Below the pieces are notes generated by a model. The model was not told where the DNA came from. It made no database searches and saw only the letters and a list, made by a program, of their open reading frames with translations. Positions 50,451 through 58,984 of a stretch of 64,000 bases of DNA are shown here, in pieces (position 1 is the stretch's first letter; every line of letters begins with the position of its first letter). The translations under genes were made by a program, and so were the position numbers. The DNA comes from Streptomyces sp. TLI_053 (GTDB lineage: Bacteria > Actinomycetota > Actinomycetes > Streptomycetales > Streptomycetaceae): NCBI RefSeq assembly GCF_900105395.1, contig NZ_LT629775.1, forward strand, positions 1,240,001 through 1,304,000, given 5' to 3'.

Positions 50451-51017
50451 TCAGGGGCGGCGCGTCGCGACAATCGCCGAGCTGGTGGGCGTGGTGAGTA
50501 TCTCGGTGGCGTGAACAGCGGGATGGGTGAGGTAGAAGAGCCGGAGTTCGTCCACCTCGCCGCCGTAGCGGGGCGGCCAGTCGGGCGAGGGGGTGAAGTC
50601 GTCCAGGACGAGCAGGCCGCCGGGGGCGAGCAGTTCGACCACCCGCTGCGGGTCGTCGCGCTTGCCGCCGCCGTCGCAGAAGAAGACGTCGAAGGGCGCG
50701 TACGGCTCGAGCAGCCGCCAGTCCCCGGTGAGGACGCTCACCCGCCCGTCGTCCGCGAAGACGCCGGCTGCTCGACGCGCCAGATCCTCGTCACGCTCCA
50801 CAGTGACCAGGTGCGCACCGGCGCCGAGGCCGCTGTGCAGCCATGCGGTTCCGACTCCCGACCCGGTACCGCTCTCCGCGATGACCCCCTCGGGCTTCGA
50901 AGCCGCAGCCAGGCCGAGCAACCGGCCCACCTGAGGAATGCAGCTCTTCTCGAACGCCACCTCCGCAGCCATGAGTTCCGCGGTCAGCACGCGTGACGGA
51001 ACGGCGTGTTCTGCCAT
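50451..51017 (-). CDS. SAM-dependent methyltransferase (O-methyltransferase-like)
   Basis: The 188-residue protein has motif I as VIAESGTGSGVGTAWL near residue 46 and an acidic VERDEDLA after strand 2. FDVFFCDGGGKRDDP follows near 109, and then LLAPGGLLVLDDF. This matches small cation-dependent or caffeoyl-CoA-type O-methyltransferases in layout, but it is shorter than typical members. The substrate is unknown; tailoring of the nonribosomal peptide is possible given its place inside that region. The ATG at 51015-51017 follows GGGGGCCAGGAAA. Confidence 0.82.
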   Translation of the reverse strand: MAEHAVPSRVLTAELMAAEVAFEKSCIPQVGRLLGLAAASKPEGVIAESGTGSGVGTAWLHSGLGAGAHLVTVERDEDLARRAAGVFADDGRVSVLTGDWRLLEPYAPFDVFFCDGGGKRDDPQRVVELLAPGGLLVLDDFTPSPDWPPRYGGEVDELRLFYLTHPAVHATEILTTPTSSAIVATRRP

Positions 51018-51165
51018 TTTCCTGGCCCCCTTCGAACGGCGTACGTGACGCTACCCGCCGGTCGAGGCGCCCGCACCCTTGACGGGAGTCGGGCGGGTCC
51101 CGCATGGTGTGGCCCACTCCCTTGCACCGCTTGCCCCCATCGGTACTCCCCCACCCGGAGACGGC

Positions 51166-51801
51166 ATGCGTGCACTCGTTCAGAACAGACTCCGGCGGCG
51201 GGGCGGGCTTTTCGTCGGGCTCGTCGTGGGTGCGCTTACGGCGGCGGCCGCGACGGTCGGGCTGGCCTCCGGGGCCGGCTTCGCGGCCGGGGCGGCGGAT
51301 CCGCTGCCCAATGTCGATCTGGTCCTCAACGGGGGTTTCGACTCCTACCCGTGGATCTGGAAGTGCGACGGGGACGTCCGGGGCAGCAGCATCCCGCACG
51401 ACCACTACGTGACGGGGTCCCCGAGCGCCGACAACAACGCGCGGTGCTCGCAGCGGGTGCGGGTGCTGCCGAACTCCGGCTATCTGCTGAACGCCACGGT
51501 GCGCGGGCCGTTCGCCTTCGTCGGCGCCACGGGGGCGGGCGGCGAGAACGCCTCGACCTGGTCGAGCGGGAGCGGCTGGAACAACCTGTCGGTGCAGGTG
51601 CGGACCGGGCCGGACACCACCGAGCTGACGGTGTACTTCCACGGCTGGTACGAGCAGGCGGCCTACGACGTGCGACGGGTGTCCTTCTCCGGCCCCGGGT
51701 ACCCACCGCACCCGTGCGGCGAGCCGGGCGGCCCGTCGCCGACGGCCACCGACGGCCCCGCTTCGCCCTCGCCGACCTGCTGGCGGACGTACATCCCCTG
51801 A
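51166..51801 (+). CDS. Secreted carbohydrate-binding-like protein
   Basis: The 211-residue protein has a signal peptide (basic start RRRGG, then LFVGLVVGALTAAAATVGLA). A beta-sandwich follows with the typical opening LVLNGGFDSYPWIWKCDGDV and YHFHGWYEQ-like strands (TELTVYFHGWYEQAAYDV). Together they resemble CBM4/9-type or similar binding modules. The last 40 residues are a Pro/Ser/Thr-rich tail ending PTCWRTYIP. No catalytic motif is seen. It may bind a cell-wall or plant polysaccharide. GGAG five bases upstream supports the ATG at 51166. Confidence 0.7.
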   Translation: MRALVQNRLRRRGGLFVGLVVGALTAAAATVGLASGAGFAAGAADPLPNVDLVLNGGFDSYPWIWKCDGDVRGSSIPHDHYVTGSPSADNNARCSQRVRVLPNSGYLLNATVRGPFAFVGATGAGGENASTWSSGSGWNNLSVQVRTGPDTTELTVYFHGWYEQAAYDVRRVSFSGPGYPPHPCGEPGGPSPTATDGPASPSPTCWRTYIP

Positions 51802-51816
51802 CCGGGTCCGAGGAGG

Positions 51817-52560
51817 TCACGGGGCGAGGCGGCGACGGCGGGCGCGCTGGCGGCAGGCGGCGCCGCAGTAGCGCGCCGGACGGCCGGTGGGGCGGACGGT
51901 GAGGGCGGCTCCGCAGTCCTCGCAGACCGGGAGGACCGCGGCGCGCAGGCCCCGGCTGTCACGGAACGAGCGGCCTTCCGTGACAGCCGTGCCGGACGGG
52001 CGGAGGCCGTCCAGGGTCAGCCGGACCAGGGCGAGGCCGGCCGCGCGGTCGTGCCGGGCCGTCAGCATCGCGGCGCACCCGATGGTGATCGCCACCACGT
52101 CGTCCGGGTCGAGGTCCGGCCGGACACCACCGGCCCGCTGCGCGGCGCCGAGCAGCGCCGCCAGCAGCTGGTGCAGTCGCGCCACCGTGGCGGTCAGGAG
52201 CGGGCGCGGCCAGCTCGCGTCGGCCGACATGACGTCGCAGACGGTCACCCTGCTGTTGGAGGTGCCGATGACGTCCAGCAGGAAGCCGAAGAAGGCTTCG
52301 GTGGGAGCGGACCGGGCCGTCCGCCGCTCGCCGGAGGCGACGAGTTCGGCCAGCTGTCGGGTCATCACCGCCTCGACGAGGGCGTTCTTGCTCGGGAAGT
52401 GCCGGTACACGGTGCCGGCGCCGACACCCGCCCGGCGGGCGATGTCCCCGAGCGGGACGTCCAGCCCCCGCTCGGCGAACGCCTCGGCCGCCGCCGCCAG
52501 CACCCGGGCCCGATTGCGGCGGGCGTCGCTCCGGTCGCCCGCGCCGATCACCGTCGTCAT
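51817..52560 (-). CDS. TetR-family regulator with C-terminal zinc-ribbon-like motif
   Basis: The 247-residue protein has a TetR helix-turn-helix (PLGDIARRAGVGAGTVYRHFPSKNALV, residues 36-62) and a normal ligand-binding domain to about residue 190. It then adds an unusual tail of about 50 residues with VCEDCGAALTV and RYCGAACRQRARRRR (C-x2-C then C-x3-C plus a basic run), which looks like a small zinc finger able to touch nucleic acid. AAGGGG precedes the ATG at 52558-52560. It is divergent from the NmrA-like gene across 91 bases and probably controls it. Confidence 0.85.
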   Translation of the reverse strand: MTTVIGAGDRSDARRNRARVLAAAAEAFAERGLDVPLGDIARRAGVGAGTVYRHFPSKNALVEAVMTRQLAELVASGERRTARSAPTEAFFGFLLDVIGTSNSRVTVCDVMSADASWPRPLLTATVARLHQLLAALLGAAQRAGGVRPDLDPDDVVAITIGCAAMLTARHDRAAGLALVRLTLDGLRPSGTAVTEGRSFRDSRGLRAAVLPVCEDCGAALTVRPTGRPARYCGAACRQRARRRRLAP

Positions 52561-52651
52561 GTCACGAAACCCCTTGTGCCCCCGGAGTCAAACGGGTTGG
52601 AGTATCCCAGATCCCCGGGGTGAAGCACAGGCCGGGGCGAGGGAGGACGAG

Positions 52652-53611
52652 ATGACCACCGAACACGCCGAACGCAAGGACACCGCCTGGAGCGTCGTCG
52701 CCGTGACCGGCGCGACCGGGAAGCAGGGCGGCGCGACGGCCCGGCGGCTGCTGGCCGCCGGGCGGCCGGTGCGCGCCCTGGTCCGGGACCCGGCCGCGCC
52801 CGCCGCCGTGGCGCTCGCGGAGGCCGGGGCCGAGCTGGCCGTCGCGGACATCGACCATCCGGCGAGCCTGGGCCCGGCCCTGGCCGGGGCCGGCGCGCTG
52901 TTCGTCGTCCCGCCGGTGGCCTACGGGTCGACCGGCCTCGACGAGGAGCTGGAGTTCGGCCGCGGCCGCTCCCTGGCCGACGCGGCCGCCCACGCCGGGA
53001 TCCGCCAGGTGGTGTTCACCGGCGTCGCCCCGACCACGGGCACGGCGTTCGCGGCCCCGGGGAAGCGGCGGACCGAGGAGTACCTGCGCGAGCGGATCGA
53101 ACGGGTCACGGTGCTGCGGCCGGTGCGGTTCATGACCAACTATCTGGGCGTGGCCGGGATCGGCTTCGACGGGTTCACCGACGGCGTCCACCGGCACCTC
53201 TTCGCACCGGACCAGCCGCTCCAGATGATCGCCCTGGAGGACATCGCCGAGTTCGCCGCCCTGGCCTTCGAGCGGCCGGAGCGGTTCGCCGGGCTCACTC
53301 TGGACCTGGCCGGTGACGCCCCGACGCCGGTCGAGGCCGTCGCCGTGATCGGCGCCGCGACCGGGCGGACGCTGCGCTACGAGCGGATCGGCCACGACCA
53401 GGCCGCCGCCCTGCATCCCGGGTTCGCCGAGGTCCGCCGGCAGTGGGCCGAGGGCCACCGCTGGCGGGTCGACATCGAGGCACTGCGGGCGCTCCACCCC
53501 GGGCTGCGCAGCCTCGGCGACTGGCTCGCCGAGGGCGGCGCCGCCGCGCTGCGGGCCCGGTTCGACGCCGCCGACGCCGTCGACGCCGCGGCCGCCGCGC
53601 GGGCAGCCTGA
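52652..53611 (+). CDS. NmrA-like NAD(P)-binding protein
   Basis: The 319-residue protein has an N-terminal Rossmann motif VVAVTGATGKQGGATARRLL (about residues 14-33), ADIDHPASL after strand 3, and FTGVAPTTGTAF and RPVRFMTNYLG further on. This is the NmrA/QOR2-like group, in which the catalytic tyrosine of classical SDRs is often missing; here no YxxxK is evident. It may be a redox sensor or quinone-type reductase. The gene is divergent from the TetR with the zinc tail. GGGAGG seven bases upstream sets the start at 52652. Confidence 0.87.
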   Translation: MTTEHAERKDTAWSVVAVTGATGKQGGATARRLLAAGRPVRALVRDPAAPAAVALAEAGAELAVADIDHPASLGPALAGAGALFVVPPVAYGSTGLDEELEFGRGRSLADAAAHAGIRQVVFTGVAPTTGTAFAAPGKRRTEEYLRERIERVTVLRPVRFMTNYLGVAGIGFDGFTDGVHRHLFAPDQPLQMIALEDIAEFAALAFERPERFAGLTLDLAGDAPTPVEAVAVIGAATGRTLRYERIGHDQAAALHPGFAEVRRQWAEGHRWRVDIEALRALHPGLRSLGDWLAEGGAAALRARFDAADAVDAAAAARAA

Positions 53612-53670
53612 CAGATCATCAGGGCAGCTCGAGCAGCGCCCCGCGCCCCCGGAGCCGGTCAGGACGCCGG

Positions 53671-54096
53671 TCAGGACGCCGGTCCTGACGCCGGCGCGAG
53701 AACCTCGCGAAGCTCCCGCACGGCACGGCGCCAGGCGGGTCCGTCCTCGGTCTCGTCCCAGAGCTCGGCGAGTTCGGACTCCTCGGCGAGCACCCGCTCC
53801 AGCGCCTGCGCCGCGAGGGGGCGCAGGTCGGCCGGGAAGACCGGGAGGGACTCGTCGGGACCGTAGGCGGTGGTGACCGGCTCGCCGCCGGGGCACTGGG
53901 CCGCGACGAGGGCCGCGGCGGCCACCGCTTCGGCCGCCTCGTCGAAATCGAGGTACTCCTCGGCCCCCGTCCCGGCGGCCGCCGCCAGCGCACGGCGGAC
54001 CAGGCCCTCCCGTTCGCCCGCCGCCGCCCCGTCCAGTCCTGCGCAGAAGTCGGCCGCGGTGTCGTTGTCGAAGTGTCCGATGTCCCAGGTGCCCAC
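53671..54096 (-). CDS. DUF4259 domain protein
   Basis: The 141-residue protein begins GTWDIGHFDNDTAADF, the hallmark opening of DUF4259 proteins (G-T-W-x3-F-x-N-D-x-A-x-D). A helical remainder with EEYLDFDEAAEAVAAAALVAA follows. Function is unknown. It starts at GTG 54094-54096 with GGAG six bases upstream. The stop lies within an imperfect GTCAGGAC inverted repeat at about 53655-53698 that may end transcription. Confidence 0.85.
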   Translation of the reverse strand: MGTWDIGHFDNDTAADFCAGLDGAAAGEREGLVRRALAAAAGTGAEEYLDFDEAAEAVAAAALVAAQCPGGEPVTTAYGPDESLPVFPADLRPLAAQALERVLAEESELAELWDETEDGPAWRRAVRELREVLAPASGPAS

Positions 54097-54159
54097 AGTG
54101 TTCTCCTTCTCGGATCGTTCGTGGGGATCATGGCACCGGCCACCGACAATCACGCGGGC

Positions 54160-57100
54160 TCAGCCCCCGGCGGCCTCCGTGATGCGGGCCGCCAGGGCGG
54201 TGCCGAGGGCCTCGACGGCGGCCGGGGTGAAGGCGTGCTCGTTGTAGCGGAGCCAGCAGACCAGCGAGCCGTCGGGCTGTTCGGTGGCCGCGAGTTCGGG
54301 GACGTGCCGGTCGCCGCCGGGGAGGGGGTAGGGGACGGTGGCGGCGCGCGGGACCTCCCAGGCGGTGCAGGCGAGGCCGGGGAGCTGGGCGGGGGCGTTC
54401 CAGCTCTCGTAGCGGAGCCAGGCGGCGAACGGCGCCAGCGGGCTGAACTCCGCGAAGGGGTAGAGCTGGTGGTCCAGGGCCGCGGTGGCGGTGTCGCGGA
54501 CCCGGGCGAGGAGTTCGGCGAAGCCGGGTGCCCCGGAGGCGTCGACCCGCAGCAGCAGGGACTGCACGAAACAGCCGACGGCCTGTTCGGCCTCGGGTGT
54601 GGTGCGGCCGGGGACGGGGGTCATCAGCACCAGGTCGTCCTGGCCGCTGCGCTCGGCGAGCAGGCCGAGCCATACGGTGGCGAGCGCCTGGAAGGGGGTC
54701 GCCCCGGCCTCGGCTGCCCGGTCGCGGAGTGCGGCGGCCCGGTCGGCGGGGACGGTGAGCCGGTGCGCGGCGCTGAGCACCGTCTCGGTGTCGGCGCGGC
54801 CCGGGAAGGGGTGCACCGCCTCCGGCGCTCCGGCCAGGGTGCGGGCGAAGTGGGCCCGGGAGACGGGCCAGTTGGCGTTGGCGCGGGCGACCAGCTCGCC
54901 GAGCGTCGGCATCGGCCGGGGCGGGGGCGCCGGGCGGCCGCGGCGCAGCGCGGAGTAGACGACGCCGAGGTCGCGCAGCAGCACGCCGACCGACCAGCCG
55001 TCGCCGACGATGTGGTGGACGGCGAGCAGCACCGCGTGGTCGTCGGCACCCCGGCTGACCACGGCGAGGCCGGTCATCGGGCCTTCGCCGACGTCGGTGA
55101 GCCGGTCCCGGACGGCGATCAGCCGGGCGGACACCTCGTCGTCGCTCTCGCCCGGGGCGTCGACCAGGATGGCCTCCACCTCGGGGTCGGGATCGACGAC
55201 CGCGCGCCGGACGCCGGGCAGGGCGCCGGGCACGGGCACGAACCGGGTGCGCAGCGCGGGGTGGCGGCGCACCGCCTCGTGCAGGGCCTCGGTCAGCAGA
55301 CCGGGGTCCAGTGCCTCGGTGACGCGGAACATCACGGCGACCGAGCCGACGTTGCGGCCCTCGGCCTCGGCCATCCAGCGCAGGAAGTTCTCCTGTTGGG
55401 AGGTGAGCGGGATGTCGTGGGGCTGGGCGCGCAGTTCGCGCAGGAACGGGGAGAGCTCTGCGTCGTCCGCCGGGGGCGGGGCCTCGGCGGTCCTGGGCGC
55501 GGTGGCGATCCAGGCGGCCTGGGCCCGCAGCGAGGGGCGTTCGAAGACCAGGGCGGTGCTCGCGGTGACGCCGAACTCGGCGGAGACGGCGGCGGCGAGC
55601 TGGACGGCGCGGAAGGAGTCGCCGCCGAGCGCGAAGAACTCGTCCTCGACGGCCGCGACCGGTCGGCCGAGCACCTTGCGCCAGACGGCGGCGAGGGCGA
55701 GTTCGGTGTCACCGGTGGGCGGGGTGCCGGCGGGCGCCTCGGCGGGGGTGTCGAAGCGGGCCCGCAGTTCGTGCTTGACGACCTTGCCGCTGGGGTTGCG
55801 GGGCAGCCGGTCGGTGAGCAGGATCCGGACCGGCAGTTCGGCCCGGCCGAGCCGGGCGGCGAGGAACAGCCGCAGTTCGTCGAGGTCCAGACCGTCGGCG
55901 GCGGGCACGACGACGGCCACCGGCACGGCACCCATGACGGGGTGCGGGAGGCCGAGCGCGGCCGCGTCGGCGACCCGCGGGTGGCCGTGCAGGACGTCCT
56001 CGATGCGCAGGGTGGAGACCTTGAGGGCGCCGGACTTGATGATGTCGCTCTCGCGGTCGACCAGGTGGAGGTAGCCCTCGGCGTCGAGCCGGCCGAGGTC
56101 CCCCATCCGCACCCAGCCGTCGCGGAAGACGGCGGCCGTGGCCTGCGCGCCGGCCGTGTAGCCGCGCGGGGGTCCCGGCTGGCGCAGCCACACCTCGCCG
56201 ACGGCGCCCGTCGCGACCGGCTGCCCGTCCTCGTCGAGCAGTCGCAGGTCGGCCGGGTTGGCGGGGCGGCCGACCGAGCCGGGCCGGCGGGCGTCGACGA
56301 CGGCGGATATCTGGGCGGGGGACGCCTCGGCGGAGGTGTAGGTGTTGACCAGGGTCGCGGTCGGCAGGGCGGCGCGCAGGGCGGCGGCGACGGGGGCGGG
56401 CAGGGCGGCGGCGGAGCAGCTGATCAGCAGGACGCTGCTCAGGTCGTGCCGTCCGACCGCACCGGAGTTGAGCAGTTCGACGGCCATCGAGGGCACCAGG
56501 AAGACGGTGCCGGCACGGTGTTCGGCGACGGTCCGCCCGAACTCCTCGGCGTCGAAGCGCGGCAGGCAGATCGTGGCGGGCGCGGCGACCAGCGCGTTGA
56601 CCAGGACCACCTGGGCCGCGTTGGTGCCGATCGGGAAGGCGTGCACGGCGTGCGCGGAGTGGGCGTACGGGCGCGGGCGCGGGTCGAGCCGCTGGCCGGC
56701 GGTCAGGCTGGCGTGGGCGGCGTGCACGCCCTTGGGGGCGCCGGTGGTGCCGGAGGTGCCGATGACCTGGGCGAGGTCGCCGGGGGCGGGGCGGTGCGGC
56801 GGTTCCTGCGCGCCGTCGCGGTCGCGGTCGCCCCGGCGCTCGCCGTCGCGTGCGCCCCGGTGCTCGCCGTCGGCCTCCAGTCCGGCCAGCGGCAGGCAGC
56901 GGACGGCGGCCGCGGCGGCCCGCCCGTCCTCGGCGGAGTCCGCGACCGCGAGGACCGCCCCGCTGTCGCCCGCCAGCCGCGCGGTGTCCTCGGCGCTCAG
57001 GTCCTCGCGGACGACGACGGCCGCCGCACCCGCGTAGTGCGCGGCCAGGAAGGCCACCGCGTAGGCGTCCCAGGAGCGGTTGGGGAAGAGCAGCAGCACC

Positions 57101-57330
57101 CGCTCTCCCGGCCGCACACCTGCCCGGGCGAGCCCGTGGGCGGCTCGCACCGCCCGCTCCCGCCACGTCCGGTAGTCGAGCACCGGGCGGCCGGGGACGA
57201 TCAGCGCGGGCCGGTCGGGGTGCCGGGCGGCCCGGTCGTCGAGCAGGTCGGTCAGGGTGAGCGCGTCGGGCGCCGTCGGTGCCGAAGCGGCGGTGGCGGG
57301 AACGGCGCTGACGGTGGATCGGGTGCTGAT
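54160..57330 (-). CDS. A-PCP-C nonribosomal peptide synthetase protein with acyl-type adenylation domain
   Basis: The 1056-residue protein has an adenylation domain (GTSGTTGAPKGVHAAH near 185, then GDLGRLDAEGYLHLVDRESD and PSGKVVKHELR). It is of the acyl/aryl-CoA-ligase type, lacking the FDxS-type pocket of amino-acid domains. A carrier with GGDSF follows (serine codon near 55617) and then a C-terminal condensation domain with HHIVGDG. It may load a carboxylic acid starter and pass it on. No ATG or GTG lies at the expected start: GGGAG is five bases before ATC 57328-57330 (ISTRSTVSAV). A GTG at 57495 is the nearest canonical start but lies upstream of a possible promoter. Confidence 0.85.
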   Translation of the reverse strand: MSTRSTVSAVPATAASAPTAPDALTLTDLLDDRAARHPDRPALIVPGRPVLDYRTWRERAVRAAHGLARAGVRPGERVLLLFPNRSWDAYAVAFLAAHYAGAAAVVVREDLSAEDTARLAGDSGAVLAVADSAEDGRAAAAAVRCLPLAGLEADGEHRGARDGERRGDRDRDGAQEPPHRPAPGDLAQVIGTSGTTGAPKGVHAAHASLTAGQRLDPRPRPYAHSAHAVHAFPIGTNAAQVVLVNALVAAPATICLPRFDAEEFGRTVAEHRAGTVFLVPSMAVELLNSGAVGRHDLSSVLLISCSAAALPAPVAAALRAALPTATLVNTYTSAEASPAQISAVVDARRPGSVGRPANPADLRLLDEDGQPVATGAVGEVWLRQPGPPRGYTAGAQATAAVFRDGWVRMGDLGRLDAEGYLHLVDRESDIIKSGALKVSTLRIEDVLHGHPRVADAAALGLPHPVMGAVPVAVVVPAADGLDLDELRLFLAARLGRAELPVRILLTDRLPRNPSGKVVKHELRARFDTPAEAPAGTPPTGDTELALAAVWRKVLGRPVAAVEDEFFALGGDSFRAVQLAAAVSAEFGVTASTALVFERPSLRAQAAWIATAPRTAEAPPPADDAELSPFLRELRAQPHDIPLTSQQENFLRWMAEAEGRNVGSVAVMFRVTEALDPGLLTEALHEAVRRHPALRTRFVPVPGALPGVRRAVVDPDPEVEAILVDAPGESDDEVSARLIAVRDRLTDVGEGPMTGLAVVSRGADDHAVLLAVHHIVGDGWSVGVLLRDLGVVYSALRRGRPAPPPRPMPTLGELVARANANWPVSRAHFARTLAGAPEAVHPFPGRADTETVLSAAHRLTVPADRAAALRDRAAEAGATPFQALATVWLGLLAERSGQDDLVLMTPVPGRTTPEAEQAVGCFVQSLLLRVDASGAPGFAELLARVRDTATAALDHQLYPFAEFSPLAPFAAWLRYESWNAPAQLPGLACTAWEVPRAATVPYPLPGGDRHVPELAATEQPDGSLVCWLRYNEHAFTPAAVEALGTALAARITEAAGG

Positions 57331-57393
57331 GACGACTCCCGGAAGTGGCCAGGACGGGGCGCGGCCGATCGGCCGGACGGGTGGCTGGTCCAG

Positions 57394-57399
57394 ACCGTA
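57394..57399 (-). promoter_or_regulatory. Possible -10 box for the A-PCP-C gene
   Basis: Minus-strand TACGGT lies about 64 bases upstream of the ATC start. If real, it puts the transcript start near 57386 and excludes the GTG at 57495 as start. No good -35 box was found. Confidence 0.25.
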
Positions 57400-57738
57400 G
57401 CGGCTGGGTACCGTCCCCCGCCAGAGTCGTCCGCCCGCGGACCTCGGGGTCCGGCCGGCGCCCCGTCCGGGGCCACCTCCGCCCGGCGACCGCACTGCCC
57501 GGCCAGGCGCCGGCCGCACCCGCCGGCCGCGGTCGCGGTCGCGGTCGCGGAGCGTAACCGCCGGGCGGACCCCCGGGGAACGGCCCGGGAAACGGCCCGC
57601 GGAACGGCCCGGGGAATGCCCCCGCCCGGACGGGGCAGGCGGGGGCGCACGGCCCGCACCTCGGCGGCCGGCTCCGGACGTGCCGTGACGCGCGGTTCGG
57701 GCGATCATGAGGGAACGTGCCTCGAAAGGTGGAATGCG

Positions 57739-58005
57739 ATGTTCCAGCTCCTGTGGATTCTGCTCATCGGCTTCGTGCTCGGTGTGATCGCCAAGCTGAT
57801 CCTGCGCGGCCCGCAGGCCATCCCGTGGTGGCTGACCATGCTGCTCGGCGCGGCCGGGGCCTGGCTGGGCAATGCGGTCGCCGGGTGGATCGGCGTGCGG
57901 CACACGTCCGGCATCGACTGGATCCGCCATCTGCTCCAGCTCGCCTTCGCGGTCGGCCTGATCGGCATCGTCGCTCCCGCCTGGAGTTCGCGCCGGTCCA
58001 GGTGA
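57739..58005 (+). CDS. GlsB/YeaQ/YmgE-family small membrane protein
   Basis: The 88-residue protein is almost entirely membrane: LLWILLIGFVLGVIAKLIL, then WWLTMLLGAAGAWLGNAVAGWIG, and LLQLAFAVGLIGIVAPAW. The pattern GFVLGVIAKLIL and LLGAAGAWLGN is that of the stress-associated GlsB/YeaQ/YmgE family. Its role is unclear; relatives are general-stress genes. The ATG at 57739 has GGTGGA upstream. It is divergent from the A-PCP-C gene. Confidence 0.88.
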   Translation: MFQLLWILLIGFVLGVIAKLILRGPQAIPWWLTMLLGAAGAWLGNAVAGWIGVRHTSGIDWIRHLLQLAFAVGLIGIVAPAWSSRRSR

Positions 58006-58180
58006 CCGCCCGCGACCGTGCCCGGCCCCGGACCCAACCCCCGGCCCCGGCCCCGGCGGGCGAAGGGTCCTCCGGGTCCGGAGGGTGGTCCGGCGCGACC
58101 CTGTTCGAAGCGGCGCGGCTAGACTCGCACGGCCGTCGCAGCCCGACGGCCGTGCCGCCGAACTCGCGAGGGAACACAAC

Positions 58181-58921
58181 ATGGTCGAGGCCGCCCCGAA
58201 GGTCGTTGTGGTCGTGCCCACCTACAACGAGCGGGAGAACCTTCCGGTCCTCGCCGGCCTGTTGGCCGGGCTCGACCTGCCGAACCTGCACCTGCTGGTC
58301 GTCGACGACAACTCCCCCGACGGGACCGGCGAGGTCGCCGACAAGCTGGCCGCCGAGTCCGGGGGCCGGGTCTCGGTGCTGCACCGCACCGAGAAGGACG
58401 GCCTCGGCCGCGCCTACGTCGCCGGCATGGCCAAGGCCCTGGAGAACGACGCGGACGTGGTCGTCCAGATGGACGCCGACCTGTCCCACCCGGCCGCCGT
58501 CCTGCCGCTCATGGTGAAGACCCTGCTGGCCGACGACACGGCCGTGGTGCTCGGCTCCCGGTACGTGCCCGGCGGATCGACCGCCGAGGAGTGGCCGTGG
58601 CACCGCAAGGCGCTCTCGGCCTGGGCCAACCTCTACGTGAACACCATCCTCGGCCTGGGCGTGCGCGACGCCACCGCCGGCTTCAAGGCCTGGAAGGCGC
58701 AGACCCTGCGGGCCATCGACCTGGCGTCGGTGCACAGCAACGGGTACTCGTTCCAGGTCGAGCTGAACCACCGGGTGGTGCGCCGGGGGCTCACCATCAA
58801 GGAGGTGCCGATCCGCTTCGAGGAGCGGGTCGAGGGCGCGTCCAAGATGAGCCTCGGGGTGCAGGTGGAGTCGGCGCTCGCGCCGTGGAAGCTGCTGCGC
58901 GAGGGGCGCGGCAGGCAGTAG
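58181..58921 (+). CDS. Polyprenol-phosphate mannose synthase
   Basis: The 246-residue GT2 glycosyltransferase has VVVPTYNERENLP near residue 11, LVVDDNSPDGTG near 38, the metal-binding QMDADLSHP near 96, and GSRYVPGGST further on. GFKAWKAQTL and KEVPIRFEERVEG mark the DPM1/Ppm1 group. It transfers mannose from GDP-mannose to polyprenyl phosphate for protein O-mannosylation or lipoglycan synthesis. In mycobacteria Ppm1 is fused to an acyltransferase; here only the soluble catalytic half is present, as is usual for Streptomyces. GAGGGA precedes the ATG at 58181. Confidence 0.92.
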   Translation: MVEAAPKVVVVVPTYNERENLPVLAGLLAGLDLPNLHLLVVDDNSPDGTGEVADKLAAESGGRVSVLHRTEKDGLGRAYVAGMAKALENDADVVVQMDADLSHPAAVLPLMVKTLLADDTAVVLGSRYVPGGSTAEEWPWHRKALSAWANLYVNTILGLGVRDATAGFKAWKAQTLRAIDLASVHSNGYSFQVELNHRVVRRGLTIKEVPIRFEERVEGASKMSLGVQVESALAPWKLLREGRGRQ

Positions 58922-58984
58922 CCCCCGCGCCGGACCGGACGGAAGTGGACCGGTGGGAAGCGGGGGACGGGGAAGGAGGCGCGC

